From Planktosalinus sp963977065 (GTDB lineage Bacteria > Bacteroidota > Bacteroidia > Flavobacteriales > Flavobacteriaceae): a DNA stretch of 64,000 nucleotides. The stretch spans positions 23,715 to 87,714 of the forward strand of contig CAXBNF010000011.1 in assembly GCA_963977065.1 (NCBI GenBank), in the 5' to 3' direction. The position numbers were made by a program, and so were the translations under genes. Shown here one piece after another: positions 28,069 through 37,037 of the stretch. The notes under the pieces were generated by a model, which worked only from the letters and a program-made list of their open reading frames with translations, was not told the DNA's origin and did no database searches. Position 1 is the first letter of the stretch, and every line of letters begins with the position of its first letter.

Positions 28069-28983
28069 TTAAAAGAATCTTGGTGAACGTAAAACACGCT
28101 TGTTGAAAAATAAATCAAAGGATAATATAACTTCGTGAGAAGCAGGTGCTACCACGTCTAAATCTGAAACCACGTGGTCATAAGCATAGCCTATTCTGAT
28201 GTTATCTGTTACCTGAAATCCAACCAGTCCACTAAATGAATCATCCAACCTGTATGATGCACCAATTTCAAATTTGTCAAAAAACAATGCATTTAAATTA
28301 GCATCAAATGAAAGAGGTGCTTCAAAAGCTGATTTTACCATAACAGAAGGCTTTAGCTTAAATGTTTCACTCACATTGAATACATATCCTGTTGTAGCAA
28401 AAAAGTGTTGGGTTTCTGAACCAATTTTTAATTCATTTTCATCAAGGTGTACTGAGCTTAAGAAGTTTGGCACAGACACTCCCAAATAAAAATTGTCTGT
28501 GTAGAAGAATGCTCCAGCTCCAATATTTGGATATGTTTGATTGATGTCCTGTGAGAAAAAAGGATCATTTGGATCTTGTAATTCAAGACTGGTCAAGCCC
28601 ACATCGTGAAAAGTAGCTCCTGCTTTTAAACCCAAAGCCAATTTTGCTTGTTCACCTAGTCTCAAGGTATAAGAAAAGTCAACATAAACATTCGTTTCTT
28701 TAATGGGCCCCAATTCATCTTTAATGGCAGACAATCCTAAGCCCACCTTTTCCCCAATAGGTGAATGTGCAGAAAAGGTAAATGTTTCCGGTGCTCCATC
28801 AAGGCCAGACCATTGATTTCTATACAAAGCTGTTAAAGAAAGGCTTTCTTTTGAACCTGCATAGGCAGGGTTTACCACATTCATATTGTACATATATTGT
28901 GTGTACTGTGGATCTTGCTGTGCACTCAAATCCTGAAAGCCAAGGACTATAACTAAGATGAGTAAAAGAGAGAATTTTTTCAT
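28069..28983 (-). CDS. PorP/SprF family type IX secretion membrane protein
   Basis: This 304-residue outer-membrane barrel has a signal peptide (ends LSAQ). The family opening QDPQYTQYMYNMNVVNPAYAGS is diagnostic for PorP/SprF, which helps export and attach type B CTD adhesins. Alternating barrel strands continue to the terminal SPRFF. It lies between the adhesin genes (29 bp) and the OmpA gene (18 bp), the conserved flavobacterial order. Confidence 0.94.
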   Translation of the reverse strand: MKKFSLLLILVIVLGFQDLSAQQDPQYTQYMYNMNVVNPAYAGSKESLSLTALYRNQWSGLDGAPETFTFSAHSPIGEKVGLGLSAIKDELGPIKETNVYVDFSYTLRLGEQAKLALGLKAGATFHDVGLTSLELQDPNDPFFSQDINQTYPNIGAGAFFYTDNFYLGVSVPNFLSSVHLDENELKIGSETQHFFATTGYVFNVSETFKLKPSVMVKSAFEAPLSFDANLNALFFDKFEIGASYRLDDSFSGLVGFQVTDNIRIGYAYDHVVSDLDVVAPASHEVILSFDLFFNKRVLRSPRFF

Positions 28984-29012
28984 TATATATTATTTGATTG
29001 TTATGTTAGTGA

Positions 29013-31538
29013 TTATTTATTTAAGTATATATATCCTGTTAATGGATCTTCATTCTGAATCTTAATGACATAAAAGTAGTTTCCAACCGGAAGTGCTTCA
29101 CCATCATCAGACTGTCCACACCATTCATCAACATAATTGTTTTGTTCAAAAACAACCCTACCGTGACGATTGAGAATAACCAGTTCCAACGGACCAGATT
29201 TATCATTTAAAAATTGTAAATCAAAGCAGTCATTTAATCCGTCATTGTTGGGTGAAATTCCTTGAGTGATGACACAGTTCTCATTAGCATAAAATGAAAC
29301 AACAATATCATCTACTCCAATGCAGCCATCATCACTCACTTCAACAGCATAAATACCCGCATCTGTCACATCAAGTGTTGGGGACGTTGCTCCTGTGATA
29401 ACCCCACCATTAAAAAACCAAGTATAGGTCACGTTTTCAGAAGTTTCATTTGAAGGTGTTGCATTTAAAGTAAGTATTTCTTGTGCACATTTTAAAGTAT
29501 TTTCTCCTAGATTGACTTCAGGATTGTTTCTAAAGTTTACTGATACAGTATCAGATTCAACACAGTTAAAGTAAATAACATCGAGGCTATAGTTGCCGGA
29601 TTCAGTAACTACTATACTAAAACTGGTTTCACCGGTACTCCAAAGGAAACTGGCCTGAGAGGGATCAATTCCTTCAATTACAGGGATAATTTCATAAGAC
29701 TCCCCATCACATAAAACAATGTCTTCGCCTAAATCAACAGTATAATTTGCAACATCAACTGAAACAGCATCACTTGCAACACAATTTAAATCTGATGTAA
29801 CTTCAACAGCATAGTTACCCACTTCAGTTACTTCAAGGGTTGCCTCATTTTCGCCTACAATCAAATCTCCATTAAAAAACCATTCATATGTGACACTTCC
29901 CAAATCATTTATGTTTTCGGGGGTGGCATCAAGAGTCACTAGCAATTCGTCACAGAAAAAAACATTTCCACCCAAATCAACCAGTGGTTGTGGGGCAAAA
30001 GTTAAATTGATATCATCTGTTTCAACACAATCTGAGAAGGTTACTTCAACACTATAGTTACCGTTTTCACTTACGGTGATTGTTGGTGTGGTTTCACCGG
30101 TGCTCCACAAATAAGTGGCGTCTGCCGGGTTGATTCCTTCTATGGTGGGTATGATTTCAAATGTGTCTTCACAAACAATGGTATCATCCCCCAAATCAAC
30201 TGTAAAATCTACTATAATGACTGAAACGGTATCACTTCTAAGACATCCTAAATCTGAGGTCACTTCAGCAGTATAGTCTCCAACCTCAGTTACTTCCAGT
30301 GTGGGTTCATTTTCGCCCGGGATTAACTCACCGTTAAAAAACCATTCATAGGTAGCGCCTCCCAGGTCATTAATATTTAATGGAGTCGCGTCAAGTACTG
30401 CAAAAACATTATCACAGACTAAAATATCATCCCCCAAATCAACAATTGGAGCGGTTATAAATTCAACAATAACTTCATCTGTTATGATACAATCAGGTGC
30501 ATCGGGGTTCTGAATTTCAACGCCATATGTACCCGATACAGTTACAATAAGTTCCGGGCCATTCTCATCAGGAATTATATCACCATTAAAGAACCAGGTT
30601 ATAATTGAATCTGGGGAGGTATCAACACTCAAGATGACTTCTTCGTCATCACAAGGCGCGTTGCCGTTTGCAACTGTTAAATCTTCACCAAGATCTGCAC
30701 TACCAATAAAGAAACTTCCACCTTCAATAAAAACGGCAGAGTCCCATGAGGAGTCATTTCTGTCTGCTACAACAAGTTTCATCCTGTAGGGATTGTTTGG
30801 TGTGACAAACTGCCAAGCTTGCATTAAAACTGTTAGACCATTTAAATTTACAGGCGCAGAAGCCGGTGGTTGACCGGTTGCTCCATAAAACACATCAAAA
30901 AATTCAGGATTTTCTGAGGAACAACTTCCATTATGTGTTTGATCTCTTATAGTTGTAACTGAAATTGGCACTTCACCGGGAGTATCAGGAACCAAAGCCA
31001 TATTAACGATATCACCGGTAACCATATCTTCTAAAAAGAACGCAAATGCATCAGAAAATGAGCATTGGAAAGTCCCATATTCATTGGATCCAAATACAAA
31101 ATTAAAGCTTATGGAATCTGTAAGTGGTGTAAAATCAAATTCCATAATTGTAGCATCATTGTATGATGTCAAACCGGGGTCAATGCCTAAATTTTGAATG
31201 TAATTAAACAATTGCGGGTCTCCGGGCCATCCTCCACCAGCAAAAGTGTTTGAAGTGTTGGGACCGGGAGCATCATTAACACTTCCCGTTGCCAAAATAA
31301 CACCATTTTGCATCGGAAAATTTGGGTTGGTATTTTCAAAATATCCAATGCCATTCCCTAATCCAAAATTAGTGCCCGTAACAGTAGAAATGTTATCTAC
31401 TATCGCACAAGGTGAATTAATCAAAACCTCTGTAACTAACTCTTCGTTAGTATACTCAGTAGTTGATACCGTTATCACCTGAGCTTGAACAAGGGGAACG
31501 AAAATCAAAAAGGCAATAAAAAACAGATAATTTTTCAT
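29013..31538 (-). CDS. Choice-of-anchor-L, T9SS type B sorting-domain surface adhesin
   Basis: This 841-residue secreted protein has a signal peptide ending VQAQ. A choice-of-anchor-L-type domain spans ~25-275 (GIGYFENTNPNFPMQNGVIL, FNFVFGSNEYGTFQCSFSDA). Five Ig-like repeats (~285-745) alternate between two types: one with TYEWFFNGELIPGENEPTL, the other with LWSTGETTPTITV. The type B (CHU_C-like) sorting domain ends the protein: GISPNNDGLNDCFDLQFLN, then ILNRHGRVVFEQNNYVDEW. It would be exported by T9SS with help from the adjacent SprF. Surface adhesion or gliding is inferred from the cluster. Confidence 0.9.
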   Translation of the reverse strand: MKNYLFFIAFLIFVPLVQAQVITVSTTEYTNEELVTEVLINSPCAIVDNISTVTGTNFGLGNGIGYFENTNPNFPMQNGVILATGSVNDAPGPNTSNTFAGGGWPGDPQLFNYIQNLGIDPGLTSYNDATIMEFDFTPLTDSISFNFVFGSNEYGTFQCSFSDAFAFFLEDMVTGDIVNMALVPDTPGEVPISVTTIRDQTHNGSCSSENPEFFDVFYGATGQPPASAPVNLNGLTVLMQAWQFVTPNNPYRMKLVVADRNDSSWDSAVFIEGGSFFIGSADLGEDLTVANGNAPCDDEEVILSVDTSPDSIITWFFNGDIIPDENGPELIVTVSGTYGVEIQNPDAPDCIITDEVIVEFITAPIVDLGDDILVCDNVFAVLDATPLNINDLGGATYEWFFNGELIPGENEPTLEVTEVGDYTAEVTSDLGCLRSDTVSVIIVDFTVDLGDDTIVCEDTFEIIPTIEGINPADATYLWSTGETTPTITVSENGNYSVEVTFSDCVETDDINLTFAPQPLVDLGGNVFFCDELLVTLDATPENINDLGSVTYEWFFNGDLIVGENEATLEVTEVGNYAVEVTSDLNCVASDAVSVDVANYTVDLGEDIVLCDGESYEIIPVIEGIDPSQASFLWSTGETSFSIVVTESGNYSLDVIYFNCVESDTVSVNFRNNPEVNLGENTLKCAQEILTLNATPSNETSENVTYTWFFNGGVITGATSPTLDVTDAGIYAVEVSDDGCIGVDDIVVSFYANENCVITQGISPNNDGLNDCFDLQFLNDKSGPLELVILNRHGRVVFEQNNYVDEWCGQSDDGEALPVGNYFYVIKIQNEDPLTGYIYLNK

Positions 31539-31560
31539 TTTTTGTTAGTTTCAAATTTTA

Positions 31561-34482
31561 TTAATTAGAGTCTCTATTGATATAAATCCATCCGGTTTTT
31601 TGGTTTCCATAAACGGGGTCTTCTCCGGCAAAGCTAATTACGTAAAAATAAGTTCCTGTGGGTAATTTGTCGCCATCATCCGTTTGACCTACCCATTGGT
31701 TTACATAATTATCAAGTCGATAGACTTCTTTTCCGTGTCGATTGAGAATTTGCAGATTTGCTATCCCGGTTCTGTTAGCCAAAAATTCCAAATCCAGATT
31801 GTCATTAAACCCAATAGAACCATCTGGAGAGAGTCCTTGTGAAATGATACAATTGGGATTGTTTGGAAAAGCACTTACGAGAACTTCAGCAGTTGTTGAA
31901 CAACCGTTTACAGTTACCTCAACACTATAAATAATTGAAGTGTTTGTTATACTTTGAGGAACGACTATTGTTAGACTATTTCCTGTTTCACCGGCAATCT
32001 CAACGCCGTCTTCAAACCAAACAAAAGTGGGGTCAACTGCATCTGTTATTGCAACTATCGTTTGTGTTTCATTTGGACAAGTAAAAATAGTGGGGCCAAG
32101 TTCAACTGAAGGTAAATCCCCAAAGGTTATGGTGATACTGTCGCTTACAACACACAAGCCATCTGTGATTTCCAACGTATAGGTTCCTGACGTATTTACC
32201 ACAATGGTGGGTGTCGTTTCGCCGGTACTCCACAAATAAGTTGTGTTTGCTGAATTTCCTGAAATGATTGGGACAATTTCTATGCTGTCTCCATCACACA
32301 GTAATTCATCCTCACCAAGGTCCAATAAAGGCACTTCCTGTATGTTTACCTCAATACTCACCGTGAGTTCGCTACAACCATCATAAAAAATATTCACGGT
32401 ATAAACACCACTAACGGCAGGTGTTATTTCTGCTTCCTGAGAAATCAATTCCCCATCAAAAAACCACTCATAAGTAACCAGTGTTAAATCGATATCGGGG
32501 TTTGTGGGTGTGGCATTTAAGATTTGTGCCGGTTCTGAGTCACAATATGCCAAAGTTTCCGGTAAATTAGTTTCCAGTTCAATACCAAGTTCTACAACTA
32601 AGTCAAATTGAACGGTGCTGTAACAAGTTGGAAAATCTGCAAACTCAACTCTTACAAATAGTGTTTGTGGGTTTTCAGTATTTTCATAAGCTTCCGGGTT
32701 TGCAATTGGATCTGTATTAGTAAGTGCATCGTCTTCGGTAAGGTGAAAAGTAACATTAAAATCTGCCGGGTCTTGACCGTCGAGTATTGCGGCAATCTGC
32801 GTCGTTAAATCAAAAATAGATGTTGTTCCTGAAACATCACATTGAACCATGTTTTCCGGTGTGGCAATAACCGGAGGATCTGAACTAAAAGTCAAAGTTA
32901 TGTCATCTATGGCCAAATCATTTCCACAACTATTTATACCTAAGTTAATAAAAACAAACTGTATTTCACTGTTGTCTAGGGAGTTAAAATTGGTTGAATA
33001 TTCAATCCAGTTTGGTTCCGGACCATTGGGAACATCACCGGTTTCAAATTCAACGATGGTGTTTCCGTCAAGATCTTCTATTCGCAATAAAATATTTGAG
33101 GGGTCACCTGTACCGGGGCAAATGTTTGTATCGGTATCATAAACGGTTGTCATAAAATAACTAAAGGTATAGTCTGTGTTGGTTGAGACCTCAATGGTTC
33201 TTCTATACAACTCATCATCAACGCCCTGAGGGGCTAAAGGATTGACTACAAACATTCTTCCGTCTGGATCGCCGGTGTGATCTGTCATCACGTGCCATCC
33301 GGCATTCATTCCGGTTGTTGTATTTGAAACGGCATATTCACCGCCATCTATTTCACCAAACCCATCAAAAATATAATTTGTAAAAGGGGTCTCAAATCGA
33401 CCATCACCGGTTCCAAAGTCTTCTGCGAAATCAATGCGCTCACAGTTGGGTTCTGTTGATTCACAAACAGTGACAGTTACAGTATCTTCTTCAACTACAA
33501 CTTCGCCATTACAATTAGTGTATGTAGCTCGAGCAGTGTAAGTTGTATTTTCGCTTGGACAAACTTCTAGTGTTGCTGTGTTTCCGATTTCAATACCATC
33601 GCCATCTAGCCAAACGAAATCCACATTTGAATTCCCGTTGGGAATAAACCTCCAAGCTTCTTCTGAAGCACCCCAATCACCGGTATTTCTTCCTGGAGCA
33701 GCAATTCCTTGTGTACCACCAACATTTTGAATACCTATGACTGCATTACCACTATTCCAACTACAACCTGATGTTCTGTTTTCAACATAAACATCAATAA
33801 TATTAGTTGTTTCATAAAAAACAATTTGAGAGGTCATTGTTAAGCCTTGACAAGCAGATCCAAAATATGGAATATCTGGGAAGTTTACCACAAGTGTTCT
33901 AGCAGGGGCTTCTCCAAAAAATGTGAAGTTTATAGTCCCGGAACCTGCAATGGAGGGGTCAATATCCATATATACACCATTGATTGATGCTGATATTAAA
34001 TCTATACTTGGGATTGATGCACTAAAAGACCAAGGACAAAAACCGCCTGGGCTGTTATCTACTGTGTCAAAAGTCACGACACCATTTGAGCCTATTAAAA
34101 ATTCTGAGTATGGAACATCATAAAAACAAAATTCAAATGGCAACGGGATAATTTGAGACCATACATCATCTGTATTCACAGATACAGGTGTGCCCCCTGT
34201 AAAAGGGAAAGGAGGCTGAAAATCAATAGAAACAACATCATAAGAGGTGGTTTCTCCTGTGTCAAAAAAAGTGGCAGACAACTCTGTACAAGGTGTTTCA
34301 CAGTCCAAAACCACATCAGGACCCGCATCAACAAAAGGGAATCCGGGTTGTTGTGCTTGTATTAATGTAAAGGAGAATAGAATTAAAATCAAGCAATATT
34401 TACTGCTAATTATTGACTTTGATAAAATTAATTTTTTTAAATTTTCAGCAAACTTAAAAAAGTCGCGTAGTTGTCTTTTCAT
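31561..34482 (-). CDS. Large T9SS type B sorting-domain surface adhesin
   Basis: This 973-residue protein's hydrophobic signal begins late (residues ~28-44, ending IQAQ), so a downstream start is possible but not obvious. An N-terminal beta domain (~50-280, GSNGVVTFDTV...) is followed by a carbohydrate-binding-like jelly-roll (~345-530: DFGTGDGRFETPFTNY, AIDDITLTF). Ig-like repeats of the same two alternating types as in the neighbouring adhesin (TYEWFFDGELIS; YLWSTGETTPTIVV) follow, then a type B sorting domain (ISQGLSPDGSIGFNDNLDL; ILNRHGKEVYRLDNYVNQW). It heads the adhesin-adhesin-sprF-ompA transcript, with a 22-bp gap to the second adhesin. Confidence 0.9.
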   Translation of the reverse strand: MKRQLRDFFKFAENLKKLILSKSIISSKYCLILILFSFTLIQAQQPGFPFVDAGPDVVLDCETPCTELSATFFDTGETTSYDVVSIDFQPPFPFTGGTPVSVNTDDVWSQIIPLPFEFCFYDVPYSEFLIGSNGVVTFDTVDNSPGGFCPWSFSASIPSIDLISASINGVYMDIDPSIAGSGTINFTFFGEAPARTLVVNFPDIPYFGSACQGLTMTSQIVFYETTNIIDVYVENRTSGCSWNSGNAVIGIQNVGGTQGIAAPGRNTGDWGASEEAWRFIPNGNSNVDFVWLDGDGIEIGNTATLEVCPSENTTYTARATYTNCNGEVVVEEDTVTVTVCESTEPNCERIDFAEDFGTGDGRFETPFTNYIFDGFGEIDGGEYAVSNTTTGMNAGWHVMTDHTGDPDGRMFVVNPLAPQGVDDELYRRTIEVSTNTDYTFSYFMTTVYDTDTNICPGTGDPSNILLRIEDLDGNTIVEFETGDVPNGPEPNWIEYSTNFNSLDNSEIQFVFINLGINSCGNDLAIDDITLTFSSDPPVIATPENMVQCDVSGTTSIFDLTTQIAAILDGQDPADFNVTFHLTEDDALTNTDPIANPEAYENTENPQTLFVRVEFADFPTCYSTVQFDLVVELGIELETNLPETLAYCDSEPAQILNATPTNPDIDLTLVTYEWFFDGELISQEAEITPAVSGVYTVNIFYDGCSELTVSIEVNIQEVPLLDLGEDELLCDGDSIEIVPIISGNSANTTYLWSTGETTPTIVVNTSGTYTLEITDGLCVVSDSITITFGDLPSVELGPTIFTCPNETQTIVAITDAVDPTFVWFEDGVEIAGETGNSLTIVVPQSITNTSIIYSVEVTVNGCSTTAEVLVSAFPNNPNCIISQGLSPDGSIGFNDNLDLEFLANRTGIANLQILNRHGKEVYRLDNYVNQWVGQTDDGDKLPTGTYFYVISFAGEDPVYGNQKTGWIYINRDSN

Positions 34483-34680
34483 AGTAAAATGAGTTATTTT
34501 GATGTAGAAGCGACTAAAGTAAGAAATTAATATAGATTAAGAAATAGTTAACTTTTCAAATCAGATGTACTGCGATTTTTAACGATAAAATACATAAATG
34601 TGTAAAGTCCATTTAAGTTTGTTCAACAAGACAATTTTATTGATTCTTTATATGTAATTTTACACATTATATATTAATGT

Positions 34681-35892
34681 ATGCTCGAAAAACTCGAAAT
34701 AGACTATGAAAAAGCCATACTCATTGGCTTGGTCACCCAAAATCAAGACGAAGATAAAGCAATCGAATATCTTGACGAACTTGAATTCTTAACTTATACA
34801 GCCGGTGGTGAGGTATTGAAACGGTTTATGCAAAAAATGCAGAAACCAAACCCCAAAACATTTATTGGGACAGGAAAACTGGAAGAAGTGCGTAAATTTG
34901 TTGAAGAAAATGAAATAGGTGCCGCCATTTTTGATGACGAACTCTCCCCTGCACAACAAAAAAACATCGAGAAAATTTTAAAGTGCAAAATCATTGATCG
35001 CACTAATCTTATCCTTGATATTTTTGCACAGCGTGCCCAAACAAGTTATGCCTCAACTCAAGTTGAATTGGCTCAGTATGAATACCTCCTCCCAAGACTC
35101 GCCGGAATGTGGACCCACCTTGAACGTCAACGAGGGGGTATCGGTATGCGCGGACCCGGTGAAACCGAAATCGAAACAGACAGACGTATCGTGCGCGACC
35201 GCATTGCCCTTTTAAAAGACAAACTCAAAACCATCGACAAACAAATGGCCGTGCAACGAGGCAATCGGGGTGCACTGGTGAGAGTCGCCTTAGTGGGTTA
35301 TACAAATGTGGGTAAATCAACCTTAATGAATGTCATTAGCAAATCTGAAGTCTTTGCTGAAAACAAACTCTTTGCAACACTTGACACCACAGTAAGAAAA
35401 GTAGTCATAGGGAATCTTCCCTTTTTATTGACAGACACCGTTGGATTTATTAGAAAACTACCCACCCAATTGGTAGAATCATTTAAAAGCACCCTCGACG
35501 AAGTGCGCGAAGCCGATTTATTATTACACGTGGTTGACATCTCTCACCCCAATTTTGAAGACCACATCAACTCTGTCCATCAAACTCTCGACGAAATTGA
35601 CGGTCGTGATAAACCCATCATTATGGTCTTTAACAAAGTAGATGCATATGAGCCCGAAAAAATAGATGAGGACGACCTTATTACAGAAAAAACAGAAGCC
35701 CATTACTCTCTGGAAGACTGGAAAAATACCTGGATGAACAGATTGAATGGCGAAGCTGTTTTTATTTCAGCTACTGAAAAAACCAATCTGGAAGAATTTA
35801 GAAAAAAAGTGTATGAAAAAGTAAGGGAAATCCACGTGCAACGCTTTCCATACAACAACTTTCTGTATCCTGATTATAGTGACGAGATGTGA
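34681..35892 (+). CDS. hflX: GTPase HflX
   Basis: This 403-residue ribosome-associated GTPase of the Obg-HflX superfamily splits stalled or stress-inactivated ribosomes. The N-terminal HflX domain includes PNPKTFIGTGKLEEV and the glycine-rich linker RGGIGMRGPGETEIETDRR. G motifs: G1 GYTNVGKST, G3 DTVGFI, G4 NKVD. A short C-terminal extension ends YPDYSDEM. The ATG at 34681 follows an AT-rich region without a clear SD. It is monocistronic. Confidence 0.95.
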   Translation: MLEKLEIDYEKAILIGLVTQNQDEDKAIEYLDELEFLTYTAGGEVLKRFMQKMQKPNPKTFIGTGKLEEVRKFVEENEIGAAIFDDELSPAQQKNIEKILKCKIIDRTNLILDIFAQRAQTSYASTQVELAQYEYLLPRLAGMWTHLERQRGGIGMRGPGETEIETDRRIVRDRIALLKDKLKTIDKQMAVQRGNRGALVRVALVGYTNVGKSTLMNVISKSEVFAENKLFATLDTTVRKVVIGNLPFLLTDTVGFIRKLPTQLVESFKSTLDEVREADLLLHVVDISHPNFEDHINSVHQTLDEIDGRDKPIIMVFNKVDAYEPEKIDEDDLITEKTEAHYSLEDWKNTWMNRLNGEAVFISATEKTNLEEFRKKVYEKVREIHVQRFPYNNFLYPDYSDEM

Positions 35893-35959
35893 TTTTGTAC
35901 TTCGGGTTTTCAGATTGTTTTCCAATAGTAGATGTTTCAATCTTTAACGCTTGACACTT

Positions 35960-36030
35960 CTGCCAAATTATTTAAAGCACTCTGTGTAACTCCGTGACTC
36001 CTCTGTGTAACTCTGTGGTATAAATTTTTA
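35960..36030. repeat. Periodic intergenic repeat (CTGTGTAACTC type)
   Basis: Between hflX and the LD-carboxypeptidase, variants of CTGTGTAACTC, CCGTGACTC and CTGTGTAACTCTGTGG follow each other with an ~11-12-bp rhythm. This resembles a class of short quasi-palindrome-free repeats found between genes in many Bacteroidetes chromosomes. No coding potential is seen. Confidence 0.5.
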
Positions 36031-36036
36031 GGGTAT

Positions 36037-36954
36037 TTAGTGTTTTAAACTTATTTGTTCACCAACTTCAAGTGTTACATTTCTACCTAAAACAAGTGCC
36101 CGATTATCATTTGTATGTCCCGCAGGAAAATCAAAACAAACAGGAAAATCATATTGGGCAACAGCCTCAGCAATAATTTCTTTTGCAGTCTTCCCATAAG
36201 GGTTATCGGTTTTAAAGCCAAAGGCTTTAGTATTATCCCGCATATCATCTATTCCCCCCACAATCAAACCTGCAAGTTGATTAAAATAGCCGTTGCGCTT
36301 CAGGTTTTGCATCATCCGGTCGATGTGATAAAGGTATTCATCCAAATCCTCAATAAACAATACTTTCCCTTTGGTGTCAATGGCTGAAGCACTTCCGCAA
36401 AGCGAATAAAGAATGGAAAGGTTTCCGCCCACAAGCTGTCCTACCCCAATTCCCGGCCGTGATAAGGAATCTAGTGAATCATACTGAATTGTAAACGCCT
36501 CATTAAAAAGAGCCCTCTTTAAACAGCTAACCGCTTCCTTACTTTGCTTTTCAATATCAATCGGCATAGGAGCGTGAAGACTTTCAAAACCCAACTTATG
36601 AAGGTGGCTGTGCAACACTATTACATCGCTGTAGCCCACTATCCATTTGGGATACTTTTTGAAGCTTGTAAAATCAAGATTATCAATAATTCTTACGGTT
36701 CCATACCCGCCTCTTGCACACCAGATGGCTTTTATATTTGGACTGTCAAGCATTTGTTGTAAATCGCTTGCGCGAAAAGAATCATTTCCCGCAAACTGGT
36801 TTTCTTCTGCACCAATAGTTTCCCCAATTACCGTTTTCAACCCCCAGGACTCCAACAAATCAATCGCCGGTTGGATTTCAGCTTTTGAAATTTTTCGGGC
36901 TGTTGAAACGATGGCTAAAGCATCTCCTCTTTTAAGTTTCGGAATTGAAATCAT
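36037..36954 (-). CDS. LD-carboxypeptidase (peptidase S66 family)
   Basis: This 305-residue enzyme removes D-Ala from cytoplasmic murein tetrapeptides during peptidoglycan recycling. The catalytic triad of the S66 family is visible: Ser in IVGYSDVIVLH (~105), Glu in LFIEDLDEYLYHIDRM, and His in PAGHTNDNRALVLG near the C-terminus. There is no signal peptide, consistent with the LdcA-like cytoplasmic form. It is monocistronic and divergent from metG. Confidence 0.93.
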   Translation of the reverse strand: MISIPKLKRGDALAIVSTARKISKAEIQPAIDLLESWGLKTVIGETIGAEENQFAGNDSFRASDLQQMLDSPNIKAIWCARGGYGTVRIIDNLDFTSFKKYPKWIVGYSDVIVLHSHLHKLGFESLHAPMPIDIEKQSKEAVSCLKRALFNEAFTIQYDSLDSLSRPGIGVGQLVGGNLSILYSLCGSASAIDTKGKVLFIEDLDEYLYHIDRMMQNLKRNGYFNQLAGLIVGGIDDMRDNTKAFGFKTDNPYGKTAKEIIAEAVAQYDFPVCFDFPAGHTNDNRALVLGRNVTLEVGEQISLKH

Positions 36955-37006
36955 GATACTTTTATTTCTTAGTCTGCAAAATAAAGAATTTCTCCTTGTG
37001 AATCCT

Positions 37007-37014
37007 TATTTTTG
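37007..37014 (+). promoter_or_regulatory. -7 element upstream of metG
   Basis: TATTTTTG matches TAnnTTTG and lies 24 bp before the chosen ATG (37038). No convincing -33 TTG was found at 19-21 bp, so only the -7 element is claimed. Confidence 0.45.
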
Positions 37015-37037
37015 TTGTGTCAAATACACAAAAAATT

